From contig JAIVEN010000013.1 of the NCBI GenBank assembly GCA_026686845.1, forward strand, positions 6,220,001-6,284,000: DNA of 64,000 bases. The letters are read 5' to 3'. The notes beneath the pieces were generated by a model. It saw nothing but the letters and a program-made list of their open reading frames with translations. It made no database searches and was not told the DNA's origin. Shown here piece after piece: positions 1 to 12,000 of the stretch; within the stretch, counting starts at the first letter, position 1; each line of letters begins with the position of its first letter. The DNA is from Adenanthera pavonina (taxonomy: Eukaryota > Streptophyta > Magnoliopsida > Fabales > Fabaceae). A program made the position numbers and the translations under genes.

Positions 1-419
1 AAATAGGGAGAGTACGGTTCACAATTGTTTTTATGAAGAGTAATCTTCTTACAAAAATATTAGTATAAAGAGATTTAAATATTAAATTATAAAATTTATT
101 AACAATAGATTTTTTAATTTTTATATAATATATAAAATTAGAAACATTAATTTCATTACTGCAGTTCAATTAGATTTATATCATTAAACTAATAAATTTT
201 AAACTTGTGTTCTGATTTTGACTATGGTTTAATTGGTTTGTTCAATTTTAAAGATATCGGTTAAAAAAAGGAATTAGAGCATGTTTGATTTATCTTTTAA
301 TAAATTAAATCATAATTTTTAATTATTATTATTTTATTTAAATAGATCTGTGATTTAAATTTTATTTTTATAAATTGTAATTATTTAAAAAAAAATTTGG
401 GAAAGAGGAAGCATGCCCG
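1..419. other. AT-rich upstream flank
   Basis: No gene is seen. The stretch is AT-rich intergenic DNA upstream of the coiled-coil gene and presumably holds its promoter, but I could not pick a convincing TATA box. A MITE-like phrase (GAGCATGTTTGATT, near 277) is present without a matching second end. Confidence 0.5.
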
Positions 420-575
420 ATGATAAATACGCGTACTAACTGTCGCCCAGCACTGTGCGGACAGACTGAAACATTCCGATGTTCCAATCTTGTTCTATGT
501 AATGTCTCTCCCTTTCGCTTTTCTCCTTTTGCATTCCTTCTCTCTGTTCATGGCCTTCACGCCTGCCCATACCCA

Positions 576-3310
576 ATGAACTCCTCCGCCGGGTCCCACG
601 CACCGGCGATTACCCATCGCCGGAAACACAGAAATTCAACAGTCGCCGCTGTCCTTCGCCGCCAACAAGGGATTTTCTTAGCTCCTCTCTTCCAATGCAA
701 CCTCCACAAGAGGAAAAACTCCTTCCTCGCCGGTGTTAGTTCCCCGGTGAATTTCCGTCACGGAGTCCCCAAAACCCAGCTTTCCGCGAGGAAGCTCGCC
801 GCTGGGTTATGGCAGCTTCGATTTATGGAGCGTTCAGGTAATGGAGGTGCGTCAGTCAGTGATGGGTCGCTTCGTTCGTGGAAGTCCGAGGTATCTGCAA
901 TTCTCCCTTCTTTTCCTAAGTTGGATTTTGATGTCAATTTGATAATATAATATTCAGTTCTTGGGCTGTTTGGATGCTGACATAAAGATGTATGGAGAAC
1001 GGAAAGATATTGTGTTGCTCTTTTCATTCGTTTCGTTTGAATCTTTCAATTTATCAGAGGAAAAATAGAACGTGGACACAGCATTTTGTTTAATTTTCTT
1101 AATAGCAATGATCATGATAGTTAATGGTTGTTTGTGTACTGTAATAACCAACTTTCAGGTTTTCATTTTACATTAATGTGTCAAAATAGTGAACTGGTTT
1201 ATAGAACGTGGAGAAAAGGGATGATTCAAGTTTAATGGAGCTTAACTTAAATCATCATGTTTATTCTTATTTAATTTCAACTTGGGTAATTAAATTGATG
1301 TTTTGCCTTGTTATTTGTCCACTAATGTTGAATATCCTTTATTGGGTTCCTAATATTTTAGCATTTTGGAGTGGCCAACTTCTCATGACCAAGCATGTGC
1401 TTGTCCCGGTTTTTTCATGTCTTAAATGGCTATAATCAATTCAGACTTTGGCTTATGTCATTTGAAATCTTGAAAAACAAGTCAAATAAGTTCCTCTTGT
1501 CATTCTTGTGATTCTCTCTTTGCTTATCTCCAATCAACATTGACATCCTCCACATGTTCTTTCCTTCAGCTAGCTAATGAGAATTTGAGGATCAAGCCTC
1601 CCACTCATCATAAAACCAGGGATGAAATTGGGAGGACAAAAGATCGTCCATGGAAGCCACTTACTATTTTGCGTTCGATAAATGGAATTCAATGTGAGGT
1701 ATGCTCATTGTTGCCCGAACTTTAAACTACTCAAAGGAGAAGGCCACTTTAGTCTGGCTAGGATTCAATGAAGTTCACCTCCATTATCTGTTCTATCAAA
1801 TATCAATCTTTCCAAGCTTGATGATTTGGGTTTACGGTCTATCTTTCTCTGCTGTTTGTCAATGAACGTTTAAATGGAAATTAATATATCTGAACTATTG
1901 TCCAATGATATTCAGGAAGAGGAACATGTATATATAAACTTTAAACTATGACTCTTTTCTCCCGGATGACAACAACAAGGAGATGCTAACTCTTTATGGT
2001 GATTTTGTTCTCAGCTTGAATCTTATATGCCATGTCCTAAGTGTTGTAAGGAAGAGGCAACAAAATGGGATACTAGTCTTCCTGAAGGATCCAATGGGTT
2101 CACTCAGATTCATAGTAGTAAGCACAATGGAGAGAGAAAATTAATAGGTGACTCTATTGTCTCTACTCTTCTAGCAGAACTCCTTCGGGCTCAAAGGTGT
2201 ATCAATAAGCTTAAAGCTGCAAGGAAGTCTTCTAAGAAAGAGACACAACAATATGTGCAGAAGTTTGAAGAAGAAAAGATCTTTTGGAAGCAAAGAGAAC
2301 TCCATAAGTTTCAAGCTATGTTAGATGAGGTAAAGGACAGATTGGGAAGGGAAAGGAGAAGTCGAGAAAGGATGGAGTTGATGAATGCCAAGTTGGTACA
2401 CGAGTTAGCTGAAGCCAACTTATCTGTTAAGCATTTCAAGAAAACCTACGAGGAAGAAAAACGAGGGAGAGAGGTAATGGAGGATGTGTGCAATGAATTA
2501 TCTAAGCAAATAGGAGAAGACAAGGCTAGGCTCGAGGAATTGGAGATGGAATCCATGAAAATTCGCAAGGAAGTGGAAGAAGAGAGGAAGATGATGAAAA
2601 TAGCTGAGCTTTGGCGTGAAGAACGGGTTCAAATGAAGCTAGTCGATGCAAAACTTGCTCTTGAAGACAAATACAATCAGATGATCCAGTTGATTGCTTA
2701 TCTGCAAACTTCCCTAAGAGGTACAGCTGAACTGGACAAAAACCAAGGCATTGTGGAACTGTCATATGACTTCTTGAAATTTGATGATATATTCTCCATT
2801 TACGAAGAGCTCAGAAATGACAAAGATTATGAGAGAGTGATTAAACCATACGATGGCTGCTTGGACAACCAGTCAAGGCTACATCAGTCAAACTCATCCT
2901 TTGACTACAATACTGGTTTAGAAGTTGTTCATGTCGGCCAAGAGGATAACATAATGGGGAGGGAAGCGGAATGTAGTGAAAATAGTCACTTGGAATCTGC
3001 TGAGATACAAGTTGCTAAGGTATTAAAGAGGAAAGCTTCTTCTAGCTCTCAACTGAGGTCATGCATGACTAATGGAGCAACTAGTACTGTAATTGCAGGG
3101 GTTATGTCTCCATTCGAAGGTTCTGGAGGTGAAGGTAGCTTCATGTGCTGGGAATCGGAGGCCATGAATCCACACATAACTCGTGGTATGAAAGGTTGCA
3201 TAGAATGGCCAAGAGGTGTCTCGAAAAGTAACTTGAAGGCTGTGTCTCTAGACGCAAGAGTGAGAAGCCAAAAGTCACAGTTGAAACACATACTCAAGTC
3301 AAAGGCTTAG
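576..3310 (+). CDS. At5g41620-like coiled-coil protein (USO1-related plant family)
   Basis: Three exons, 576-890, 1570-1698 and 2015-3310, join in frame with GT-AG introns (both phase 0) to give 579 aa. Exon 1 holds the family signature SARKLAAGLWQLR (residues about 70-82). The third exon carries a long charged coiled coil (about 195-385) that opens with STLLAELLRAQ and includes the conserved run ERMELMNAKLVHELAEANLS. The C-terminal 190 residues are low in predicted structure. I recognise the architecture from plant proteins annotated as intracellular transport USO1-related or BRANCHLESS TRICHOME-like. No biochemical activity is established by the sequence, and a cytoskeletal or scaffold role is inference from the family. 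The start at 576 is chosen because the signature follows it closely. The frame is also open back to an ATG at 420, so up to 52 more residues are possible. Base composition is clearly higher in GC than the flanks, especially in exon 1. Confidence 0.88.
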
Positions 3311-3705
3311 GAACGTGTTCTGTAGTGAATTGGATTTCGTAAAGTGCTTTATACTAAAATGAAGAGAGGGATAGATATATATAATGATAGGTCAACTTTT
3401 GTGAGATTTACATCTCAAAAGTGGAACGCTCACCATTATGTATTTATCTTTCTTTTTACTTTAGAAAATTTAGAATATCAGGTTTCTCAAGCAACTATAT
3501 CCTCATTATTGAGGACAAGAGTGTGATTTTCAAGTGTAATTGCACGGGAGGTACAGTACATAGCATATGAACTTGTGAGTGCGGCTATTTTTTTTTAAAT
3601 GAAAAATCAAACTAGTTTTGGCCTTAGCAGAATTTTTCTCATTCCTTGGCAAGTTCTAGTGGGAATTTCTTATTAGAACAACCTTGGAAACATGTCATGG
3701 ACTCA
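3311..3705. other. 3' flank of coiled-coil gene
   Basis: Contains the presumed 3' UTR and then AT-rich DNA. No further coding signal is seen. Confidence 0.5.
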
Positions 3706-4051
3706 GTGCATATTTGGATTAATTTTTCTATAATTAATTATAAGGATAAATAGTTATGTTAAAAGTGATTTATGTTTAAATGTTCGTAGTTGATAAATGA
3801 TTTTAAGAAAATAAATATATTTGGATTTTGGAGGTTTGAGTGATTATTAAATGAATAATGAGAAAAAGAAATGAAATAAATGATTATGGAAAGATGTGTG
3901 ATTATTATAAACAGAAAAAATCAGCTTATCCCATAATCACTTATTTCAGATATAATTACTTATTGAAATCCCTAGTATAATTGGTAACTTTTCAAAATAA
4001 GTAATTATTTCTTCTCATAATCACTTATGGGGGGAATCCAAACAAGCCTCA
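3706..4051. mobile_element. MITE, family 1 copy a
   Basis: The right end, read in reverse, begins GAGGCTTGTTTGGATT and continues into CATAAGTGATTATGAG. The left end shows the related phrase ATTTGGATTAATTTTTC. The interior is rich in the phrase ATAATCACTTAT. The same phrases recur in the element at 7878-8213, so the two are probably copies of one non-autonomous DNA transposon family. No target-site duplication could be fixed and the superfamily is uncertain (hAT-like is a guess). Confidence 0.55.
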
Positions 4052-4385
4052 TATTTTGAGAGCTCTTGATATATGATTATTCAATTAAGGAAATCAATTT
4101 ATGGTAATTGCACTGCGTTTATGTAGTATGGAGACTTCAAAAAATATAATGATTCTTTCCTGCATGTTTTGGAATTTTTCATTCCATTCATGGCGCTGTA
4201 ATCCAATTTATATATAGCAAGGAAAGCAGTAATGGCAGCGTCATAAACTCTTAAATTCTTTTATAAAATTAAATTAAAGTATTTTATGCTTTAAAAATTA
4301 AAAAAAAATAATGTGTTTTGACCCTTTTTCTCAATATCATTTATATTAATATGGAATTTCTTTTTTGCCAACATATATCATTTTA

Positions 4386-4406
4386 TATATATATATATAT
4401 ATATAG
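4386..4406. repeat. (AT)n microsatellite
   Basis: Simple AT dinucleotide run of about 20 bp in AT-rich intergenic DNA. Confidence 0.9.
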
Positions 4407-4552
4407 GTTAACATAGGGGTTCAGCAGACCCTATAAAAGTGTAACAAATAATAACAACACAGAATCATAACAAAGTATACAAATCATAACCACAAAACAA
4501 ATAAAACTAAAAAGAAAGAATAGCTACGCGGCTATATCTTTTTAGATATAAA

Positions 4553-4600
4553 CAAAACACACGGAGTTTTTTTTTTGGTAATACAAAAACCACAGGGAGC
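4553..4600 (-). repeat. Micro-retroposon scar (weak example)
   Basis: A run of 10 T followed by GGTAATAC sits between two diverged copies of a 12-14 bp word (ACACACGGAG versus ACCACAGGGAG). Read on the minus strand, the insert ends in C directly followed by an A-run, as in the better examples elsewhere in the window. Confidence 0.35.
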
Positions 4601-4720
4601 GAAATAAATGTACATATCAAATGAGCCTGCTTAGCCCAAAATTTTAACTGTGGAAGCCCATTTTTTATCTTTGGTCTGTATAGCCGATGGTTTGTAACCC
4701 ATATCTCTTGCTGCACTTTT

Positions 4721-4771
4721 AAAGCTTTAAATCTTTTTTATCAAAAAAAAAAAAGAAAAGCTTTAAATCTT
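4721..4771 (+). repeat. Micro-retroposon scar K (15-bp perfect direct repeat)
   Basis: AAAGCTTTAAATCTT occurs at 4721-4735 and again, perfectly, at 4757-4771. The 21 bp between them are TTTTATC, 12 A and GA. This is what remains when a polyadenylated retroposon is truncated to a few bases of its 3' end and flanked by a target-site duplication. Confidence 0.7.
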
Positions 4772-4775
4772 GAAT

Positions 4776-5249
4776 CAAATAAAGTCCTAGGGGAAGGAGT
4801 TAATTCCATTTCAACATAATGTCTTGAGTTATTGATGATATTAAAAAATTCCTTTCTACAGATGTTGGTAACTACAGCACTGTCACTTAGGAAATCTTAT
4901 CTTTCCTTAGAAGAGATTGGCATTTTACCCTCTCTTATGCTCCACGAAGTTGCAATGCTGTGGCAGATGCTCTTGCCAAATGGAGTCGCACAAATAGAAG
5001 TAACTACAGATTCATTGATATGGTACCTAACTCACTAGTACCCTGATGATTCAAGATCAGTTGGAATGTAATCCCCCATAGTCTTGTAATTTCTTTCTTC
5101 TATTTCAAATAATGTCTCGAGTTTGAGACTGTGTATGCAGAAAGTATTGTTGGGAGAGTTTTCCCCATTTGGGACCTTTTGCTACTCAATTCAGATTAAT
5201 TGAAGTCCAATGCGGCTTCAAATACCAGATGGTTTGTTACAAAAAAAAG
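4776..5249 (+). mobile_element. 5'-truncated LINE (L1-like) copy with poly(A) and target-site duplication
   Basis: The word ATCTTGAAT occurs at 4767-4775 and at 5250-5258 and flanks a segment that ends in GTTAC plus eight A. Inside is the C-terminal part of an RNase H-like domain (4828-5046). Poly(A) tail, flanking repeat and 5' truncation are the usual form of a target-primed LINE insertion. The second copy of the flanking repeat of scar K overlaps the left flank, so the two insertions sit back to back. Confidence 0.6.
4828..5046 (+). pseudogene. RNase H-like domain C-terminal remnant (LINE)
   Basis: One frame reads VIDDIKKFLSTDVGNYSTVT, then a TAG stop at 4888-4890, then LRRDWHFTLSYAPRSCNAVA and the end DALAKWS plus a short tail to TGA at 5044-5046. 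The pattern 'LRRDW..sy.PRscN.vAdaLAkw' is the last strand and helix of the plant RNase H-like (RVT_3 type) domain found at the end of LINE ORF2 and in related proteins. The catalytic N-terminal part is missing and an internal stop is present, so it is a fossil. Confidence 0.75.
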
Positions 5250-5258
5250 ATCTTGAAT

Positions 5259-6592
5259 TGAAAAAATCTCATAAGTCCAATGGGCAAATAAAAAAAAAAG
5301 CATATGTTCGAATGAAAAAAAATCAAAATAGGAGTAGGTTTTACATGTTTTTGGGTTCTCACTGAGAGATAAAAACTCTTAAACCTCGTATCGGTAAAAA
5401 ATTAGTGGAAGTATATAAATTAAAAGATAAGAGTTTTGAATTACTATCTATTTTAAGTGATTTTGCCCCATTCTATAAATCTAATTGGCCCCACAAAAAA
5501 TGAAAAAAAAAAAACCTTTAAATCTTTTAACCCAAAATTGTATATCCATTTTGAAATAATGAGACACATTCATATGTGTGTTACTTAGAATTTAAAGTAA
5601 ATCATATTTTTTATGACTATGACTTGTCATAGATTTCATATTGATGATTATTATTATTAATTTATATATTCTATTATTTTAAAGTAATTGTTACTTTAAA
5701 ATTTTAATGAAGTATTAATTATTTTTTTACAATTTTGTTTTTTTAACTCTTAATTCTATGAAGAGAGAAAGTATGTAGAAAATAGATAATATGTATATAA
5801 AGGTATGTAGGCAAATGTGTAACTCTTTTTTATTTTTCCTTTTTTACAATTTAAGTTGTTTGATATTCCTTTAAGTCCTTTGTATTACTTTATTTTGAAA
5901 CAATATGACAGTTTGAATTATTATAATATCAATGCTTCATATCCAGTGAAAAATATATACCTAGTTTGCGGGTGAACCTCACTTGATTGTTGAATCCTAA
6001 AAGCAATGCGGGTTCTATGCAAAATGTAGCAATCTTTTCCTAAAATTAATAATGATATTTAATATGTTTATATATTGATTTTCATTCAAAAATGTTTATT
6101 AATTTTAATACATTAAGTCATTAAGAAAATTCATAAATGAAAGTGATAGATTTTTCACATTAAAAAAAACTAATCAAATGAAGGATATGTGAGATTATTC
6201 TCGTTCACAAAAGTCCTCCCGAGGTATAAACAAGAACTAGTCAAGAACTATTTACGTTGTTAATTTCCTCATTAAACTTTCATTTCATCTATTTTTTTAA
6301 TAGTAACAATATCCCCAATTAGGCATTTTCCTTATATACAGTCAAGAATTGAATCTAAGACAACATATTTAAGAGATCTAACTATCTATTAATTGTATCA
6401 TAATACCTTGTTGGTCATCTCATATATCTAATTTTTAAATTGAGGGAAAGATCATAAAAATAAAATAAAATTTTGGATAAGCTCTTTAAAAAAAATAACC
6501 CGGTTGATATCTTCTAACCTAATATACCTAAATTGATATATTAGTGACACCCTCGGTGCTTTAAAGAAAAGAAAAAAAAATCAGCTATTCAT
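5259..6592. other. AT-rich intergenic DNA
   Basis: No gene or clear element is seen. There are only short homopolymer and AT-rich stretches. Confidence 0.5.
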
Positions 6593-6629
6593 GTTTACCA
6601 TTCCTTTGTTGGCCAAAAAAGTTTACCAT
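6593..6629 (+). repeat. Micro-retroposon scar C
   Basis: GTTTACCAT at 6593-6601 is repeated at 6621-6629. The 19 bp between end in GTTGGCC followed by six A. Confidence 0.5.
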
Positions 6630-6671
6630 ATCTTTTTATGATCAATGTTATGTATCTCTGACATTTAATTT

Positions 6672-6721
6672 AATTGCATTTTGGATTTATTTTTTGGTTA
6701 CCAATTGCATATTCTGGATTT
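6672..6721 (-). repeat. Micro-retroposon scar D (imperfect)
   Basis: AATTGCAT plus a diverged GGATTT word occurs on both sides of a short insert, T-run then GGTTACC. On the minus strand this reads GGTAACC followed by the A-run. The direct repeat is imperfect. Confidence 0.35.
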
Positions 6722-7235
6722 GAACCTTAAAGTGGGGAGACATGTCATCATTAAGCAAATGTTCAATGCCTCTTAACTAAATTTTTTGGCTTGTCCGTTG
6801 AATTTCCAAGAATATACAAACATGCATGTTTGTTTTAAAGTTTTGGTTTAAGATAGAATATGCACCATACATTTATAGGAAACTTATGAGCATATTGTTC
6901 ATAATTAATGAAAAGTTTAGCTCCCTATTCTTTTGATATTTTATATTAATTTTCTTACAATCATAAAATAATTATATATGATCTATTAGAAAAAGAAATA
7001 AAAAAATGGGTTGTTGTTAAGAGAAGTAAAGTCATATTCAATCTTTTGAATTTTCTTTTGAATGTATGATTGAACTTATCTAATTTATTAAAGTGTTCAA
7101 TGCAAACACTGATATCCTACCGGAATTGTAAGAATTGGCTGTTATACTGTGACTGAATTTGAAGAAAGAAAATGACTGAACAAATAGAATAGTGGGGATA
7201 TTAGGAGGGTGGAGTTAATGCCAACTGCATAAGCG

Positions 7236-7278
<43 letters not shown>

Positions 7279-7877
7279 TTGTTACCATACAAAATATAAT
7301 GAAACGAAAGGAGGCATAAATAAAATAAATAACTTTTTTTTGTCAGGAGAGTTTGAACCATATGGACCTCTCTACCTATACTTTACTCCATCATTTTCCC
7401 TTACCACTTGAGTTAATTTTAGGGGGAAAATAACTTTTTAAATGAAAATAATTCTAATATTCTCAATTGATATAGTATATGATTTGAGAAAATTATACTA
7501 TTAACAAATAATGAATAATATTTTTTTTTCTCACAAACACTTTATTTTGGACTGCACAAAGCAGATGACACAGGTTCAATGTTTAAAATAAATATAAAAA
7601 AATGGAATTGTTTAATAATTATTATATGAATATCGTAGACATCATATAAAATTCTTTTATTCATTTTCCTTTACCTTTTTCATCCAAATGGGCCTAGGTG
7701 ATTCACAAAGAAGTGAGATAGGATAAGCACAAGCATAAGCATATGAAGATTGAATTATCCAAACATGAGCAAGATGATAGAGATGGATCATGTCTAAAAC
7801 ATCATTGATTGTAGTTGTGGGGGCATCCCAATAATTATGCACCCCCCTTCCTATATATGAATATTCAATATTACGAT
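6722..7877. other. AT-rich intergenic DNA with (TA)n
   Basis: No gene is seen. A TA dinucleotide run of about 30 bp lies near 7245-7275. Confidence 0.5.
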
Positions 7878-8213
7878 GTGTGTGTTTGGATTTTCAAAAT
7901 AATCACTTATAGAGTTAAAAAAGTAATTATGCTACTAGTTTTTAAATACAATTCTGATCAAAATAATCACTTATAGCCATTTAAGTAATTATTTTCATAA
8001 ATTACTTTTTCATCACTTATTTTATTTTTTTTTCTTATTATCCACCCAATAATCACTTAAACCTCAATATTCAAATACATTTATTTTCTCAAAATCACTT
8101 ATGGGTTAAAAATATTCAAACATAATTGACATAATCATTTATTCTTATAATCTATTATGAATAATCATTTATTCTTATAATCACTTATATATAATCTAAT
8201 TCAAATACACCCG
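7878..8213. mobile_element. MITE, family 1 copy b
   Basis: The left end begins GTGTGTTTGGATTTTC and continues into AATAATCACTTATAG. The right end, read in reverse, begins CGGGTGTATTTGAATTAG and continues into ATAAGTGATTAT. ATAATCACTTAT is repeated inside. It shares these phrases with 3706-4051 and is taken as a second copy of the same family. Confidence 0.6.
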
Positions 8214-9075
8214 AATGGTGATTTGATATGTCCCCTAAACCATTCTTATGTAAGTTGGGTCCCTTCCTATTTTGGCTCTTCAACTTTTTCTTTTGTTGTC
8301 CAAATTAATAAATCTTGTAAAGTCCATAAATATTTTTGAATTCTTGTATTATTCCCTTATTCATCCGAGCATACTACGTAAGCATGTGTGTGACCATTTA
8401 ATAATTATTAATTCCCTTATTCATCTTCTTTTACCAATCAAGCAAATCCTGCTGGTTGCTTGCACTGGGTCAAATCAAGAGTTTAAATTCTGAAACGAAA
8501 TTCATAATTAATTTCTATTGTAAATATAATTATAATTTCTAATACATTAAACATATCTTTAATTTGAAGAAAGATGAATTCCTGCTATATCTTTGAGATA
8601 GCAAGAATCACACCTCTAAATTAAACTACTTTTGTCAACATGGTATTTTGTTTGGATCTTGTCAGCACGTTTTGTTTTTGTTAGCAATTTTTTTAGCCAC
8701 ATCACAGCCTATTGCATCGGTCCCAGTCTAGTTGACATAGTTGCTCATTTGTGTCACATCATTGCATCTTGTATTAGTTTGACTCTAGCTCGAATTAGTT
8801 GTTCATTTATGCATCTATTAAAGTCTAGTTTATTTAGTCGAGTCCCAGTTCATGTTTGCATTGTCTTGCGTCAAAATATTCATTCACCATTAAATCATTC
8901 ATACCCAAAATAGAGTTTTGTACGCTATAGATTCATGTCATATTGCATCTTGGTGTTAGGGGCAAGTAAGTCTTTGTGTATTTTGCACAGACAAAATTCG
9001 TGTTCTAATTTTTACTAGTTTCTTACGAGAGAACTCCAAAACTGCATTTTCCTCGTTCTCACATAAGAAACTATT
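8214..9075. other. Possible internal remnant of a gypsy element
   Basis: No intact gene. The stretch 8640-9000 is less AT-rich than its surroundings and lies directly upstream of a polypurine tract and LTR, so it may be leftover 3' internal sequence of that element. I see no protein domain in it. Confidence 0.3.
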
Positions 9076-9084
9076 AAAGAGGGG
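9076..9084 (+). other. Polypurine tract-like site next to LTR
   Basis: AAAGAGGGG lies four bases before the LTR start TGTGAACACC. A purine tract in this position primes plus-strand synthesis in LTR retrotransposons and argues that the LTR is the 3' copy. Confidence 0.5.
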
Positions 9085-9088
9085 CAAC

Positions 9089-12000
9089 TGTGAACACCGT
9101 ATTTTGTCCGGATAATTTTAAAAATATATAAATATAATGATAATAATAAAAAATAATATTAGTAAAATATAATAATAAATAAAATAATAAAAAATGTCAA
9201 AAAAAAAAGGAAAGGAAAGAAAGAAAAGATGAAAAAAAAAAGGGAAGTAAAAAAAAAAAGAGGAGAAAAGCTCACAAAACATATATATGCATTTGGGCTG
9301 CAGCACTTCAGCCCAAAAACATATTTGGGCTGAAATGCTTCAGCCCAAACATGCCACGAGCCCATGTGAGGGCTTGTAGAGGGGTAAAGGGCTTTAGCCC
9401 TAGAGACCAGAGGGAAGGGGTCCGAGAGACAGGGGGCCGCGAGCATAGGGCAGCAGACTGAAAAGGGAACAGAAAAGAACGGAGGGTGAACTGCGAGAGA
9501 AGAGGAAGTTGAGAGGGAAAGAAAATCCAAGAGGGAGTTAGGATCCTGAGGAGAGGAGGGACCGAGAAGGCAGGGGAGCCTTGAGGGCTCAGGATTTAGG
9601 GCACCGAGGAAAAAAAAGAGAGAGAGCCGCGGGCAAAGGAGGAGAGAGCCGCGAGGAGGGAGCCACCGTGGAGCCGTAGGTGAGAGAGGAGCCGTCACTG
9701 CTGCTTCCAGGCTCGGTGGCTGAGACCGAAGAGACCACGGTGGAGCTGAGGGGAAACCAAACGAAGGAAGAGCCGATGCAGTGGGAGAATACGGGTTCAG
9801 GAATCTGACCGGCATCGTTTGGGTCTCTTCTATCAAGGTTGGAAAATTGATTCTTCTAAGTGTTCTATTTTCTCAAATTACTGCTTAAAGTTGGGTGCTT
9901 TAGTCGATAAATGTGGTTTGGGAGGAAAGTTGGATAACCTTTAGTCTTATGTGCTACGCGTGTACCAAAATATGATGTTATGCTGATTGAGTTTCTGGTT
10001 AGTATCTAGCATTTAGAACAGGAAAATTACAATGTTCAATACTTGCTTTTGAGTGCGTCTGTCAAGTGTTTGAAAAATGCTCAATAGAGGATTAGTTTGT
10101 TTTGTGTGAAAACATCTCCCAAAGATTTTGTGGAATCCTTAGCTTGTGGCTACCTTACATTGGTGTACATTGATTGCTGTTATAATGGAGTTTGGATGAT
10201 GAGCTCCTGTCTCTTTTCAAGGCTGGATTTCATTGAGGTGTGGACCCCCAATCCCATAGATTTGGTTTTACTTATAAATTCCTACTCTCTATTCAAAGTT
10301 AAAATCTTCTAATGCAACCATGAAACAGTGATTTCAATCTTTGTTGTTTATCTAGCTTGCTGTCACTTCCATTACAAAATCTGATATTATGATGGTGTAT
10401 CCAAGTGTCTCTGGAGGTGCTATTTTCTTGTGACTCCTGTCTATGAATATGAACAGTTCTTTTATGTTTGATTTGATTGTAAAAATAGATGAGCATCTTA
10501 AACAAACTTGATCATATGAGTCCCTATTTGGTGGTCATGATGGGAATTATTGGGCTATGGGAGCATTTTGTAGGCTTAATGTCTTAATGGGAATCTTAGG
10601 AAGTTCTTTACTAGGTTAATCTTCATTCTCACAACCACTCAATGCCTTTCCCATACAAGATCTTGCTGCTTTATGCTTCAGTCTTTGGTGGAGTTCGATT
10701 TCCAATTTGAACATCATTCGGTTTATTATTAAATCATTCATGTTTTGCGTGTGATTGTGCAAGAATATGGGGGGCCAATATTAATCAAACTTGTTTACTG
10801 AACTTTACCAAGACTCAATGATTAAGGAAGTTCTTTATCTGATTTTTTTAATGCATTAAGAAGTTGTTAAGTTAGGTTGGCTCTCAAAGGAATTATCATC
10901 ACAACAACTAATGCTTTCTTTGCTCTTTCATTGGCATTCCTGTACATGTGAGCCATATGGATGGGTGAGCTAGAACTCAGGAAGAGCGAAACTGAGGAAA
11001 AGGGAAGGAGATTTGGAAGAAAGGTTGAGTTGCAAAGTACTGAGATTGACGTCTGATCATCATGGGAGCATGAAGTCAAGCGGGAAAAAATGAATCACCT
11101 TCATCAAAGCAACGACCAATCAAAAGGAGAAAACAATTTGACTTTTCTCTCTTTATTTCTTGTAATTTTATGTTGAAATAAATTATTATTTAAGCATGCA
11201 CACACACATTGATAACTTGGATTTGATTTTTGTTTTTATTTCTGATTTTGTTTTTTATTCGATCATGAATTTTTCTTCTTCTCGCTTTTAGAGTTTGTCA
11301 CGAGGGACTAAGTCTCCGTGGGCAAATAGCTAAAGTGTCAGTCAAAAGAGCCATGAGTGAGGAGTCACCATGGTATTTATATTGGTAATGTCCTAAGTAT
11401 TTCTGGGTTCGAATGATCTCTTTTATTTATTTATTTTTATTTAAAATGGATGATTAAGTTGCAAACCCTTTATTTTAAATTTCTCTTTGCTTTTGTGCTC
11501 CGAGTGGTAACACCGTGAGCATTTAGATTTTAATCAGCGAGCTATGAGTGATAAATCGCCATAAATCTTAATTGATTTGTTTAAAAGCAAATAAAATAAC
11601 AATATACAGGTAATAGTCATACTTTAAATTCCTTTTATCACTTTTTTTTAAATAAAAATGGAATCCTATGGCTTTATTTATTTTTATAATAAGACAAGAA
11701 AATAAAAATGATTTATGCAAGAAAACTTATTTTTCCCAATTTCATCTGTCAAGTCTTTATTTTTTATACCTTTTGTCTCGAGTGGCCTCACCGTGGACAT
11801 TTAGGTACCAATTAGTGAGCTGCGAGTGATAAAGTCATCGTAGGAAATGGTTGATTTTTGTTTAAAATTTCACTTAAAAAAAAGAATTTAATTGCTAAAA
11901 AAAGGGTTTTCTAATTGCATTTTTTGAAATGAGGAAATAAAAATAATTTAAACAAAAATTATTCATTTTTCTCCAAGCTTTTATTCTTTTCACTTATCTG

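Noticed and set aside
420..575. Extended N-terminus of the coiled-coil protein from an ATG at 420
   Set aside because: The extra 52 residues look like translated leader sequence, unlike the basic/Ser-rich family N-terminus. It cannot be excluded without transcript data.
9159..9836. 225-codon open frame on the minus strand
   Set aside because: It is Pro/Ser-rich at first and poly-Phe at the end. It follows the purine-rich strand bias of the LTR, lies fully inside the gypsy LTR and resembles no protein family.
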